From the NCBI RefSeq assembly GCF_002863585.1, contig NZ_PGUY01000056.1:1-37452 (forward strand): a stretch of 37,452 nucleotides of DNA. The letters run 5' to 3'. Made by a program: the position numbers and the translations under genes. The first letter of the stretch is position 1, and every line of letters begins with the position of its first letter. Of the stretch, positions 23,551-37,218 are shown piece by piece. The notes beneath the pieces are model-generated. The model was not told where the DNA came from. It worked only from the letters and a program-made list of their open reading frames with translations, and did not search any database. Source of the stretch: Peribacillus deserti (GTDB lineage Bacteria > Bacillota > Bacilli > Bacillales > DSM-1321).

Positions 23551-27797
<4,247 letters not shown>

Positions 27798-27936
27798 ATA
27801 TATCCACTCCCATAATAGAACACTCGTTCCTATTATAACATGTTTTTTATAATTTCATAAATTTGTCTGTTGATTTCAGCGTCTTTTTAACAAAGTATAA
27901 GATTTCCAACAAACTCTTACTTAGCATGTTTACTAA

Positions 27937-28632
27937 CTATTTTTCAGAAGATTTTACTGCCTTCACCGTCAGAAGCGCCTTTTCTAAATCTTCATAAATA
28001 ACATTCCCCACCACGACAACATCCGCCGATGATGCCATTTCGCACGCCTGTTCAGGAGTTTTAATTCCTCCGCCATAGAACAGCACCGTTTCCTTAAGTT
28101 TATTCTTTACTTTTTGTACCAAGGACGGAGAGGCATATTCTCCGCTGTTTTCTAAATAAAAAATAGGCAGCTTAAACATCTTCTCTGCCATCATGGCATA
28201 GGCCGTTACATCATCTTCCGTAAGGTCCGTATCAGCTTCCGTTAAGCTTGCCGCTTTGCACTGACTATTTATAATACAGTAACCCTCTACATGAATTTCA
28301 TCCCAATCCATAATCTCACCGTATTCTTTGACGGCTTTATGATGAAGGTTCACAATCCAATCAGGATTCCTGCTATTTAAAACCGTAGGTATAAAGTATA
28401 AATCAAAACCAGGCGTGACAGAGTCAACTCCTGAAACTTCCAGTACACACGGCACCGTATATCTGCGTACGCGGGACATCAAGTCAAGCACATTTTCTAA
28501 AGTAACCCCATCGCTCCCACCAATAAGAATCGCATCTGTACCAGATTCACAAATCCTCTCAAGCTGGTCATCAGACAGTTCCTTATTAGGATCAAGCTTA
28601 AAAACATGCTCCCACTTTCGATAATCGTACAT
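27937..28632 (-). CDS. pcrB: Heptaprenylglyceryl phosphate synthase
   Basis: A 231-residue TIM-barrel prenyltransferase (PcrB) that joins heptaprenyl diphosphate to glycerol-1-phosphate, an archaeal-type ether lipid reaction found in Bacillales. Diagnostic text: [35 protein letters not shown] and [13 protein letters not shown] (phosphate binding). ATG 28632 is used with GGAGG eight bases upstream; the longer reading from 28653 spans that site. It is upstream of pcrA with a 139-base gap that holds no gene. Confidence 0.95.
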   Translation of the reverse strand: MYDYRKWEHVFKLDPNKELSDDQLERICESGTDAILIGGSDGVTLENVLDLMSRVRRYTVPCVLEVSGVDSVTPGFDLYFIPTVLNSRNPDWIVNLHHKAVKEYGEIMDWDEIHVEGYCIINSQCKAASLTEADTDLTEDDVTAYAMMAEKMFKLPIFYLENSGEYASPSLVQKVKNKLKETVLFYGGGIKTPEQACEMASSADVVVVGNVIYEDLEKALLTVKAVKSSEK

Positions 28633-28842
28633 AAAAAAATCCTCCATATTCAATATCCCATTTCCCCATTATACCATTAGAAATTTCCAATAAAAAATAG
28701 AAGCCGGGAGAAAATTACAGGTAAATTCTGAGGGGTTATTAAAAGGAGGGATATTTTAAGATCCTGCCTGTCCCTGAGTGACCCGGCTGACTGTGACGGA
28801 GGAAAAAAGAGATGGATTTGTAAGCATAAAGCCTAGAGCATC

Positions 28843-28872
28843 AAAAAAAGAGCTGGCTCATTCAGCCGGCTC
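28843..28872 (-). terminator. yerC terminator overlapping the end of its coding region
   Basis: GAGCCGGCT / AGCCAGCTC stem with a five-base loop, then seven T's on the minus strand. The 5' arm lies within the last codons of yerC. Confidence 0.85.
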
Positions 28873-29178
28873 TTCTTCCTTTTTCTGCTCGTCTTTAATT
28901 CGTTCCAGTACAATTTCATAGGCATCATTGCCATAATTCAAGCTGCGTTTCACCCGTGAGATGGTAGCTGTGCTTGCACCTGTTTCTGTTTCGATCTTAT
29001 GGTATGTGTTCCCTTCGCGCAGCATCCGGGCAACTTCCAGGCGCTGGGCCAATGACTGAATTTCATTTACCGTACATAAGTCATCAAAGAAAAGATAGCA
29101 TTCTTCCAAGGTTTCAAGTGAGAGAACGGATTTAAAAAGCTGATCCAGTTCTTTTCCTCTTAGTTTATTGATTTGCAT
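28858..29178 (-). CDS. yerC: YerC/YecD family TrpR-like DNA-binding protein
   Basis: A 106-residue TrpR-superfamily protein. The helix-turn-helix region is visible at VNEIQSLAQRLEVARMLREGNTYHKIETETGASTATISRVKRSL (about residues 38-81). The B. subtilis orthologue YerC is a small regulator; its regulon is not deduced here. Conserved downstream of yerB and upstream of pcrB. The charged C-terminus (KDEQKKEEEPAE) overlaps the terminator. Confidence 0.92.
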   Translation of the reverse strand: MQINKLRGKELDQLFKSVLSLETLEECYLFFDDLCTVNEIQSLAQRLEVARMLREGNTYHKIETETGASTATISRVKRSLNYGNDAYEIVLERIKDEQKKEEEPAE

Positions 29179-29214
29179 ATATGGACTCCTTCTAGAAATA
29201 CGGTTTCGATTATA

Positions 29215-30240
29215 TTAAGGTTTTATGCTTAGGTCAGAAACATCTGGAATAACATTCACCCAGGTTTTCCCTGGTACAAATCCTGCTTCACTGCCATGGA
29301 TCAGCGGAACGATTATATCGTTCTCCAGCTCCCAGTCCACCTCATTTGCTTTCCCTTTTTGCAGCAGATACCCTTTTCCCCCAGCTTGAAGGTCAATGTC
29401 CCTTCTGCCTTTGCTGTCGGTAACCTGATGAGGGGCATCGATCACCAGCAGGTTATCGATGAGAACAGGCTTGTTTGTCTCTTCGTCAACTGTAAGTTCT
29501 TCAGCTGTATATCTTTTATATTTTTGAATCTTGCTGTCGTATTCATAATGGACATCAAACTGGCTTGAATGATAAGAAACATCAGCTTCCTCTGCTGCTT
29601 CGCCGCCTAAGTTGTTCACTTGTTCCTTCTCTAAAAAGGTGAATGGTCCAGGAGGAGTGTCCATATTGTAAGAATGGTTTTTTGCTCCCTTGAGGATATT
29701 CTTGAAGGAAATATAAGAGTTATGCGGCGCTTTACGGGAAGGCTCCCTCTTAAATAAAGTGCCATCATACTTCAAACCATTCAAGTGATCCATATAGCCT
29801 TGTTCAAGCAGTTCCTTCGCTTCAGGGCTGTAGCCGTGAAGGATATAGAGACTGTTGAATCCCTTTGCCAGACGAATATAATAATCCCTTGCACTTCTTA
29901 CAGGTCCTACCCGCTTTGGTTTTTCACTTTGGTAAATGGCAAGAAAGCGTGTAACCTCACCTTCAGCGAGCAGTTCATAAACGATATCCGCTTTTGATAA
30001 ACCGGACTGCGGCCTGGCTTTCGGATGATTATTGACCATTACTGCAACAGCCCGCTGATTTACAGCTTCATCCGTTCTGATACCTGTCAGCGGAAAGGTA
30101 TTGGAATATTCTTTTGGCTCTGCTTCCTGTTCTGCAGCTTCATTAGGATGCTCGGACGGTTTTCCCGATTTATCGTGGCCGCTGCAGCCTGTTACGATAA
30201 GAAGGGAAGCCAGAGTGATTCCCAGCAATTTTACTTTCAT
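29215..30240 (-). CDS. yerB: DUF3048 family lipoprotein YerB
   Basis: A 341-residue lipoprotein with signal peptide MKVKLLGITLASLLIVTGC and lipidated C19. DUF3048 features follow: AVMVNNHPKARPQSGLSKADIVYELLAEGEVTRFLAIY and GPVRSARDYYIRLAKGFNSLYILHG. Function unknown; conserved in Bacillus next to yerC. ATG 30240 has AAGGAG eight bases upstream, so the longer reading from 30264 is rejected. It probably runs with yerC (36-base gap). Confidence 0.93.
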   Translation of the reverse strand: MKVKLLGITLASLLIVTGCSGHDKSGKPSEHPNEAAEQEAEPKEYSNTFPLTGIRTDEAVNQRAVAVMVNNHPKARPQSGLSKADIVYELLAEGEVTRFLAIYQSEKPKRVGPVRSARDYYIRLAKGFNSLYILHGYSPEAKELLEQGYMDHLNGLKYDGTLFKREPSRKAPHNSYISFKNILKGAKNHSYNMDTPPGPFTFLEKEQVNNLGGEAAEEADVSYHSSQFDVHYEYDSKIQKYKRYTAEELTVDEETNKPVLIDNLLVIDAPHQVTDSKGRRDIDLQAGGKGYLLQKGKANEVDWELENDIIVPLIHGSEAGFVPGKTWVNVIPDVSDLSIKP

Positions 30241-30290
30241 GCTTGTAACTCCTTGCCCCGCCAAGCGAGGTAACCATTTACTTTTATATT

Positions 30291-32033
30291 TTAACGCATT
30301 ATAGAGGGAAAGAGAACATTTTTATTCATCACATCATACATCCCCTTAGGTGTGATACGGATGTAAGGCAGGTGTGTAGACGAAAAGAATAGCAGCGTAT
30401 AAATTGGGTCATTAAACTTATAGCCTCTTTCTTTTAAGATCCTTTTCAGCTCATTTTCTTCCCGGATTAATTCTTCCAATGGTTTTTCAGACATAAGTCC
30501 GTTTAATAGCAATGGCATTTCATAAACAATCTCGCCTTTCTCAGCGACTACAATTCCGCCGCCCAGTTCCTTCATTCGATAAAATGCCTGCAGCATGTCT
30601 TCTTTGTTTTTGCCGATTAATACGATATCGCCTGTGTTTGAGTAAGAGCTGGCAAAACCGCCCAGGCTGTTAGCAAAGCCCTTTATAACTGTATTAATCC
30701 GCCATTTTCCATTCCTGTCTATCATCATTAAGAACGATTCATCGTGGTTTGTGGATAATGTATCGAATGATAAATCGGTAGAGATAGAAAAAGGCTTTGT
30801 AATCACATCATTCAGCATTTCAATTCCAAAGGGCATAGAGAATTGCAAATCATCCATGGAAATATCCCAATCCAGCTGTAAAGGACCAAAATCATGCTGT
30901 GTCCAGTTAAATTCGGATTCAAAGCCTGCACTTTCTCCTCCTCGTTTAATCCACTTTCCTTTAGCAAGCACAGACACGGGAGTAGGGTTATTGATATCTT
31001 CTAAAAAGTTGATGTTCGCTACTCTGCCCGTTGCAATGGATCCGTGGAGGTACTCAATATTATAGTATTTTGCAGCATTAATGGTTCCCATATTATAGGC
31101 GTCCACCAGCGGAACTCCAGCCTCTATCGCTATCTTGATCATCTTGTCGATCACGCCGTCTTCATAAAAGGAAGGCGGTGACCCATCTGTGGTATAAAAG
31201 AATTTATCAAAGTTTTCAATATCAAATTCCAAAATCTCTTGTAAAAGATTAGGAAGATCAGGCCGGATGGATGAATTCCTTAGACTAACCGTGTATCCCT
31301 GCAGCAGCCGCGATAATACTTCTTTGCCTGTCATGGCCTCGTGGTCGCAATCAGCACCGAAAAGCCTCATTTTGGCCAGCGTTTTTTCCGAAGCACCAGG
31401 AAAATGACCTTCTATCTGTTTGCGCATTCTTTTTGCTTCCTGAATCCAGTGAAGCATCATATCGTCGCCTGCCATTAGTTTTGGCCAGCCGGTCAGCTCT
31501 CCGCCCTGAAGCACTGCATCATGCTCCAGCCATGCCTTCACATTACTATGTGAAAACACAGATTCTTCGTTCATGATCTCTGTTTGAGCATCAAAGCGGC
31601 ACCACCAATACATGGTACCCGGAAGATTACGCAGTTCCTTAAGCAAGGAAAACGCTTTCTTATTTTCCATTTGCAAGAAAAGCATTAAGTTGTCATTGAT
31701 CAATGTTGTTGTACCATATTTCGATGCATAGGCCGAAAAAGTCTGGGGATTATATAATTGAAATGGATGGGCATGCGGCTCGATATAACCCGGAACTAAA
31801 TAATAGTCGCTGCAGTCAATTACTTCGCAGTCTGTTAGGTTTTCCGGTGTCATATCCCCAACGTATACGATACGGTCATCGTATATCCATATATTTGCTT
31901 CTATCCATTTTCTGAATGTTGGATTTAAATATCGTGCATTAGTGAGCAATATATTAGGTGGAAATTTACCGTCAAGTACAGCCACATGCTCACGCAGTTG
32001 TTTGTTTTTCCATCGATAGCGCTGTTCCAGCAT
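30291..32033 (-). CDS. yerA: Putative adenine deaminase YerA (amidohydrolase superfamily)
   Basis: A 580-residue amidohydrolase related to adenine deaminase Ade. The metal-binding motif GYIEPHAHP is near residue 92. MINDNLML-type conserved stretches follow, then MAGDDMMLHWIQEAKRMRKQIEGHFPGASE, FYTTDGSPPSFYEDG (catalytic-site Asp) and the Ade C-terminal domain (FANSLGGFASSYSNTGDIVLIG). The reaction would convert adenine to hypoxanthine, although B. subtilis YerA has not, to my knowledge, been firmly assigned. ATG 32033 is six bases from GGAGG; ATG 32039 touches it. First of yerA-yerB-yerC, 50 bases before yerB. Confidence 0.93.
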   Translation of the reverse strand: MLEQRYRWKNKQLREHVAVLDGKFPPNILLTNARYLNPTFRKWIEANIWIYDDRIVYVGDMTPENLTDCEVIDCSDYYLVPGYIEPHAHPFQLYNPQTFSAYASKYGTTTLINDNLMLFLQMENKKAFSLLKELRNLPGTMYWWCRFDAQTEIMNEESVFSHSNVKAWLEHDAVLQGGELTGWPKLMAGDDMMLHWIQEAKRMRKQIEGHFPGASEKTLAKMRLFGADCDHEAMTGKEVLSRLLQGYTVSLRNSSIRPDLPNLLQEILEFDIENFDKFFYTTDGSPPSFYEDGVIDKMIKIAIEAGVPLVDAYNMGTINAAKYYNIEYLHGSIATGRVANINFLEDINNPTPVSVLAKGKWIKRGGESAGFESEFNWTQHDFGPLQLDWDISMDDLQFSMPFGIEMLNDVITKPFSISTDLSFDTLSTNHDESFLMMIDRNGKWRINTVIKGFANSLGGFASSYSNTGDIVLIGKNKEDMLQAFYRMKELGGGIVVAEKGEIVYEMPLLLNGLMSEKPLEELIREENELKRILKERGYKFNDPIYTLLFFSSTHLPYIRITPKGMYDVMNKNVLFPSIMR

Positions 32034-32176
32034 GAACATCCTCCTTACGAACCGTACATTTCACATTAATTAAAAAATGTAAGCGTTTTATTTATTTAAT
32101 ACTACCACACATTTTAGTTTAGTACAGTAAAGTTTTACTGATTTAATGTGAACTTTTTATGAAGGAGAGGCTGTCA

Positions 32177-32413
32177 ATGAACGTTAAAGCAAATATAGGT
32201 ATTGTGAATGCTTTAGTTCGAATCACTTGCGGATTTACGATGCTGGCGTGGTCAACGGCAAAACTTTCAAAAAAACCGAATAGAAGCAGGTATCTTATGG
32301 TCGCCATGATGTCTGCAATGAAGATCGGGGAAGGCATTACACGCTATTGCCCAGTAACAGACCTCCTGCAGCAAAGCTTGGAAATGAACAAACAGAATCA
32401 ACAGGAAAACTGA
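32177..32413 (+). CDS. Small DUF2892 (YgaP-like) membrane protein
   Basis: A 78-residue protein with the DUF2892 pattern: NIGIVNALVRITCGFTMLAW (first hydrophobic helix), a basic loop KLSKKPNRSRY, a second helix LMVAMMSAMKIGEGI and the RYCPVTDLL motif. Likely a small inner-membrane protein, function unknown. ATG 32177 is placed eight bases after AAGGAGAGG; the longer reading from 32159 is rejected. Divergent from yerA and followed by its own terminator. Confidence 0.85.
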   Translation: MNVKANIGIVNALVRITCGFTMLAWSTAKLSKKPNRSRYLMVAMMSAMKIGEGITRYCPVTDLLQQSLEMNKQNQQEN

Positions 32414-32420
32414 TAGCAAA

Positions 32421-32462
32421 AACAAGGGCCGGCCATTTATCGAGTCGTTAGCCCTTGTTTTT
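32421..32462 (+). terminator. Terminator of the DUF2892 gene
   Basis: AACAAGGGC pairs with GCCCTTGTT over a 21-base loop, with TTTT after. Confidence 0.8.
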
Positions 32463-32477
32463 CATGATGATTGAATT

Positions 32478-32672
32478 TTAACAGATGCACGTCTTTTCCT
32501 TGGATCCAATTTTCCCTCTATCCTCAATTTTACTATGATTTTCTACAGCATGAGGTACCTTGCAGGCAGTCTGTCCCACATTTACCTGCACCTTCCCAAT
32601 GATCTTGGCTGTTGATCTTCTTCCTCCTATAACACTTTTACAAAAGCCCCTGCTGCAATCACAGGAGCCGTT
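32478..32672 (-). CDS. Possible small cysteine-rich protein (doubtful)
   Basis: An open frame of 64 codons from an internal ATG (MNGSCDCSRGFCKSVIGG ... KEKTCIC) in a 540-base stretch otherwise without genes. It overlaps by ATGA the end of a tiny upstream frame that begins at 32761 after AAGGTG. The frame stays open further upstream to a TTG at 32765. I recognise no family, and no good ribosome site precedes the ATG. It could be a real small sporulation-type protein or noise. Confidence 0.25.
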   Translation of the reverse strand, partial: NGSCDCSRGFCKSVIGGRRSTAKIIGKVQVNVGQTACKVPHAVENHSKIEDRGKIGSKEKTCIC

Positions 32673-32911
32673 CATATTGTAGCGGACCCGGTTCCTTTCC
32701 TGGTATATATTAGACTCTGCCTCTTTCCTTCTAGCTTCCTCAGAATGGTGTCTACAGTCATGCAATTCACCTTGTTCCTAGTTGATTTAAGTAACCTATT
32801 CTCTAAAGATTGAAAAATGCCTTCATAGTTTTATTGTGAATATCTCACTATATTGTGTCGGTTTCATGCATACCAGGACCTCAGGTAAAAATTCCTGATT
32901 GCACTCAGGAT

Positions 32912-32948
32912 AAAGACCTTTCATGCCAATGCGGCACCAAAGGCCTTT
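32912..32948 (-). terminator. Terminator of the large metallophosphoesterase gene
   Basis: A 16-bp imperfect stem (AAAGACCTTTCATGCC / GGCACCAAAGGCCTTT) with a five-base loop, just after the stop codon; short T-run on the minus strand. Confidence 0.65.
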
Positions 32949-32952
32949 TCGT

Positions 32953-35900
32953 TTATTTGTCAGTAGTAAACTTCCAGATTGGCGATTTGGCTTTTCCGCC
33001 ATATTTATCACTGACTTCAACATACCAGTAATAATCCATGCTGGGCTTTAACCCCTTAATAGGAATTTCTGCCTTTCTGCTGCTTTTTACGTTTTCATCC
33101 ATTCCTATTTTGTCATTCGTATAGACATTAAGCGATAGATAGTCTGTAGCCACCTGTTTGTGCATCGGAATTAACTCGACCTTTGACAGGGTAAATTCAT
33201 CAGTACCGCTGTCAAAAAAGTTATAGTGATCAAGGTATGGAGAATAGGTCTTCACTCTCAATTGTTTATTAGCCGGATCAAACTGAAGCAGTCTCATATA
33301 CCCCTGTCCGCCTTCAGGGCCGCCCTGATAATCTGCAAGCATTTCAATGACTCTGCGTACCTTACCTTTTCCTGCAGGTATTTCTTCCACATTTCGGCTT
33401 GCCCCAAAGAAATGCCCGCTCAGAACAATCTTCACATTCTGATTTGGCTTGACCAGTTTATTAAACATCGTTTGTCCTTTTGCAGTGCGCTTTCCATCAA
33501 TGTCTAAATAGGCATGCGTTGCCAGGATCGCATTCCGATCCGAATATTTTTTCAGTACGGAATTTGCCCATTTAATTGTACTGTTGTCCGTCTCACTTCC
33601 CCACCCCAGGTAAAGAATAATAAAATCATGGCCTCCAAAGGAAACAAGATCATAATGATGAATGTTATCATTGAGATCTCCCCCGTAAGATGGCTGGCTC
33701 GTGAACCGTCCCCGGCCAAAGTATTTCTGATAATTTTTATAATCGATAAAAATGGAACCTGCGTCGTGATTCCCTGGAGTAACGCCATATGGCACCATGC
33801 CGCCATCAAGAGCAGCCATACTTTTACTCGCTACATCCCACTGGTTTAGATCCCATCGGAAATCCACGATGTCACCAGTATGTATAACATAACCTGCGTT
33901 TCCCTTATCATATTGGGTTTTAGCCCAGTTCGTCATAATTGGGAAAATGAATGGGAAGGTACTTGAATAATATTGTGTGTCCGACATCCATATTAGAGTA
34001 AAGTTCTGATTTACAGCTTCCGGCAGGTCCTGTATAAGTACCTGGACTTTTTGATCCTTTATATACTTGTTTTTATCTAATACAGCTTTTAAGGTAAAAT
34101 CTTTATCTCCATACCCGTAAGCCAGTGCTTCCCATTTGTAGCGCTTGTGGTTCCATGCATACATCGTAACACGTCTGCCGCTGTACGAATGGCCAGTCCA
34201 TTCCAGTTCTGCCTCGCTGACCTTAGAGATATGATCATCTATTGGAATATCAAACCTCTGATATGGAAAACCATGGTTCGATTTCGTTAACAGATAGTTA
34301 TGATCAAGCTTACTTAGCTTACTGCCTTCTAGTTCTCTTAACTCTGCTTCTCCAGCCGCCTCAAGTTCAAGTGGCGGCTCACGGTCTGCAATATTAGAGA
34401 ATCCTTTGATATGACCTTTCTTTGTGTAATCATATCGGTCAGCTCTATAAAATATGGCATTAACATTATCTCTTGTCGGATCATTCACTTTTACTGACAG
34501 ATTGGAATCAAGAGGAACATCAGAAGAATTGTTCCGGGGAAAAACAGTATCCTTAATAATAGGATCTTCGTTCACCACCTGGAAATGAAGCGTCTTTCTG
34601 CTGACATTCCCTACAGCATCTGAAGCAGTAAAAATAACTGAATGCTTTCCCCTCTTCAGTTTGCCGGATGACGTAGTGTATGGAAGTTTAATTCTTTTGC
34701 CGTCTAAGGCTGCCTGCAGTGATGACCATTTGGATACACGATCTATAGACTCTGCATCTATCGTAAAGGTTCCTTTGTAGGTCTGGCCCTCGGCCAAAGA
34801 TTTTATACTGATTTCGGGAGCTGTGTTATCAAACTTCGGATTCGCTTCATATTGTTCACTTCCATTAATCACCGCTTTAACATTATATCTGCCATCCGCA
34901 AAGTCACTCGTATATACAACAGCCCTTTCTGTAAGAAACTTTTCTGAAGGAACCTGGAATACAAAACGGCGGAGGCTGGCTTTAGTCGATTGATTAGAAC
35001 GCAGCCTCGGGTTCCCATGACCCAGAGTATATATCCGTTGATCCCTATACATTTCTTTTACTTCTTTTCCATCTCCATAGTCTGCAATGACTTCTTTAGG
35101 CCTTATGATGGTGCCGTCACCCAGCAGCAGCTTAACATTTTTCATTTCAAAGTCATTCAGCTGGTTTTTAAATATTGGAGAATTTTTCACATAAGACTTA
35201 TGGCGGCTTCCGGACCTGACAGTGAGCACATTTTTTCCTTGCTTAATATTGGATAAAGGTATCATGATTTCAAACGGGCTGAAAGAACCATGGGTAGGTT
35301 CAAGGATCTTGATCTGCCGTTTTCCGGCAAATAGAGCATTCTTATATCCTTCCTTGATATTATTTGCTTCAAAAACAAGAGTCGGCGGCCGGCTTAATAC
35401 AGCTTTTGTCTGTAACAGGCTGTCATCCCTATAGAGCCGAACCTTATCTCGGGCTTCTTTTTTATGGACTTCTATGTATTTTTTGCCGCTTAAAATCGTA
35501 TCGTTGGTAAGTGATATCCCTTTTTTGAAAGGTTTATAAGTAGATGGGTTTCCTACTACAATAGACAGATTCCCGTCTTCTGGATATTTAATCATATGAT
35601 ACCCATCTGAAACCTCTAGATAGTAATCAAAAGTAGGATTGGAAGCAAATAGATCAAACCGGGAAACTACATATGAAAAATTATTTATCTCAGTTGATGA
35701 TAAATTAGCCTCCGTGAAGGTCCGATCCTGATGGCGCTTAAAGTAGATGGTAGCCCGCTGGATAAACCGGTCATCCTCAATCTGAAAAGAAATGGGCAGA
35801 TCGGTACGTTCCGGGATTTCAGTCTTTAGTTTTATCGGCATTACAGAAGGTCTCATTTGGTCTACTATATGATTTGGCTGTTCAGGAACCTGCCCTTTAC

Positions 35901-36543
35901 TGACTCTGCCCGGCCCGGGTTCATCCGATATCCCCCGTTTAACCATTGAAGTGGAACCATCCATCGGAAAGTCATATAAAATGGAAGATCCATTTGGCGT
36001 AACAGGAGAGTAAGCACCAGCTAAATAAGAAGCTGTCACAATAGTATTTCCTGTATCAGTCGTGACGGAAATAGTACGGTCATGTATATTAGACATTCCG
36101 CTTGCCTCGGCGCTCACTACTTGTTCTTTGCTAAGGGACGAATGATAATGACGGTTAAAATCCGAATGTGTCAGTTCCCCTTTATCCTTATAGCTGTCAC
36201 TATTCTTTACCCAGATAACAACCGCTTGTTTCGGACTGATTCTTCGGTTCTCGGTAATGTCCCATTGTACAAATGTTCCGTCCGGTATGTGGCATCGTAT
36301 ATTGTAATCCTTTATGTTAAGGGAGCGGTCCGTATTGTTGTAGAGTTCTATAAATTCGTACCCTTCACCGCGGCTGTTTCCTTTTGAAGGATTTGCGGAG
36401 ATTTCCGTTATTAATAGATCCGGAAAGAAACGGTCAGATCCCGGAAGTCCGGGTACAGTTGTCCGGCCATAGGTGTAATGGCCTCCAAGCAACAGCATAA
36501 TTACCGCGATAAAAAGTAGCATTAGCTTTTTCAATGGCTGCAT
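32953..36543 (-). CDS. Large secreted lamin-tail/metallophosphoesterase protein
   Basis: A 1196-residue exported protein. Residues 1-26 are a signal peptide (LMLLFIAVIMLLLGGHYTYG). Residues about 40-200 are a lamin-tail domain (PDLLITEISANP, GYEFIELYNNTDRSLNIKDYNI). A central stretch with Ig/beta-sandwich-like modules follows (about 235-335, 570-660: APEISIKSLAEGQTYKGTFTI, HSVIFTASDAVGNV). The calcineurin-like phosphoesterase is at about 845-1095, with metal motifs SDTQ (854-857), HTGDIVD (888-894), GNHD (924-927), THAY (1009-1012) and SGHFFG (1042-1047). A fibronectin-III-like end closes it (1120-1194). No LPXTG or SLH anchor. All phosphoesterase motifs are intact; the substrate is unknown. 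GGGGG abuts ATG 36543, so TTG 36534 may be the real start. Confidence 0.85.
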   Translation of the reverse strand: MQPLKKLMLLFIAVIMLLLGGHYTYGRTTVPGLPGSDRFFPDLLITEISANPSKGNSRGEGYEFIELYNNTDRSLNIKDYNIRCHIPDGTFVQWDITENRRISPKQAVVIWVKNSDSYKDKGELTHSDFNRHYHSSLSKEQVVSAEASGMSNIHDRTISVTTDTGNTIVTASYLAGAYSPVTPNGSSILYDFPMDGSTSMVKRGISDEPGPGRVSKGQVPEQPNHIVDQMRPSVMPIKLKTEIPERTDLPISFQIEDDRFIQRATIYFKRHQDRTFTEANLSSTEINNFSYVVSRFDLFASNPTFDYYLEVSDGYHMIKYPEDGNLSIVVGNPSTYKPFKKGISLTNDTILSGKKYIEVHKKEARDKVRLYRDDSLLQTKAVLSRPPTLVFEANNIKEGYKNALFAGKRQIKILEPTHGSFSPFEIMIPLSNIKQGKNVLTVRSGSRHKSYVKNSPIFKNQLNDFEMKNVKLLLGDGTIIRPKEVIADYGDGKEVKEMYRDQRIYTLGHGNPRLRSNQSTKASLRRFVFQVPSEKFLTERAVVYTSDFADGRYNVKAVINGSEQYEANPKFDNTAPEISIKSLAEGQTYKGTFTIDAESIDRVSKWSSLQAALDGKRIKLPYTTSSGKLKRGKHSVIFTASDAVGNVSRKTLHFQVVNEDPIIKDTVFPRNNSSDVPLDSNLSVKVNDPTRDNVNAIFYRADRYDYTKKGHIKGFSNIADREPPLELEAAGEAELRELEGSKLSKLDHNYLLTKSNHGFPYQRFDIPIDDHISKVSEAELEWTGHSYSGRRVTMYAWNHKRYKWEALAYGYGDKDFTLKAVLDKNKYIKDQKVQVLIQDLPEAVNQNFTLIWMSDTQYYSSTFPFIFPIMTNWAKTQYDKGNAGYVIHTGDIVDFRWDLNQWDVASKSMAALDGGMVPYGVTPGNHDAGSIFIDYKNYQKYFGRGRFTSQPSYGGDLNDNIHHYDLVSFGGHDFIILYLGWGSETDNSTIKWANSVLKKYSDRNAILATHAYLDIDGKRTAKGQTMFNKLVKPNQNVKIVLSGHFFGASRNVEEIPAGKGKVRRVIEMLADYQGGPEGGQGYMRLLQFDPANKQLRVKTYSPYLDHYNFFDSGTDEFTLSKVELIPMHKQVATDYLSLNVYTNDKIGMDENVKSSRKAEIPIKGLKPSMDYYWYVEVSDKYGGKAKSPIWKFTTDK

Positions 36544-37218
36544 CCCCCTGATTGTGTAAAAATGTCCCGGCTGATGATGTGAGGAATCCCCTAGTTATTT
36601 TTATGCTGTATTAAATCCGCTTTTTTATTCCCTTCCTTTCAGTTATTCAGGAAGTATAGAAAACGGGCATATTAATGGCCTGTCTCACCTGACGGGATGC
36701 TCAAGGTTAAGCCGGCAAAGTATGAATCCTTCTTTTATATGGACAAATTTGATGGCCATTGGAATGATCCTTTATCCTGAGATAAAAAGCAGAACAAACT
36801 CCTAAAGATAAAGAGACTGTATGCTGGGTCTGTACCTTGTAATCGCTCATGTAGTTCCTCATGTAAGTTATAGCTGTTGCATGAGTGGTTAAATCCGATA
36901 TACCGGAATATTCCGTTAGATTTTGAAAATAGTCACTTTTATAGACGATGTGGTGAGATAGAAAGCGGGAGTAAACAAGCTTCCAAAACATAAGATCTGT
37001 TTAATAGGTCTATGCCTTTTAATTGTTGATTTCCCCCTCGTTAAGCTATTCTATTATGCGTCCAAGGTGAGTCTAAATGATGAAGTGTAGTAAGGATCTG
37101 CTATTTTAGACAAAGTGCCGAGAAAAAACGAGGAACGCTAAAAAAGCGGCCGAAATAGAGAAACCTCACCTCGTTTTTCTGACTTTTCAACCTCGAATAT
37201 GGAAAAATCTATTTAAAA
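36544..37218. other. Gene-poor stretch
   Basis: 675 bases without a convincing gene. A 94-codon frame on the minus strand (36707-36991) lacks a ribosome site and any recognised family. A 12-bp inverted repeat (AGAAAAACGAGG, about 37121-37133 and 37169-37180) encloses 35 bases. Confidence 0.6.

Noticed and set aside
36707-36991. 94-codon minus-strand open frame
   Set aside because: No ribosome site before its ATG, no recognised family and no operon context; kept only as part of the gene-poor stretch.
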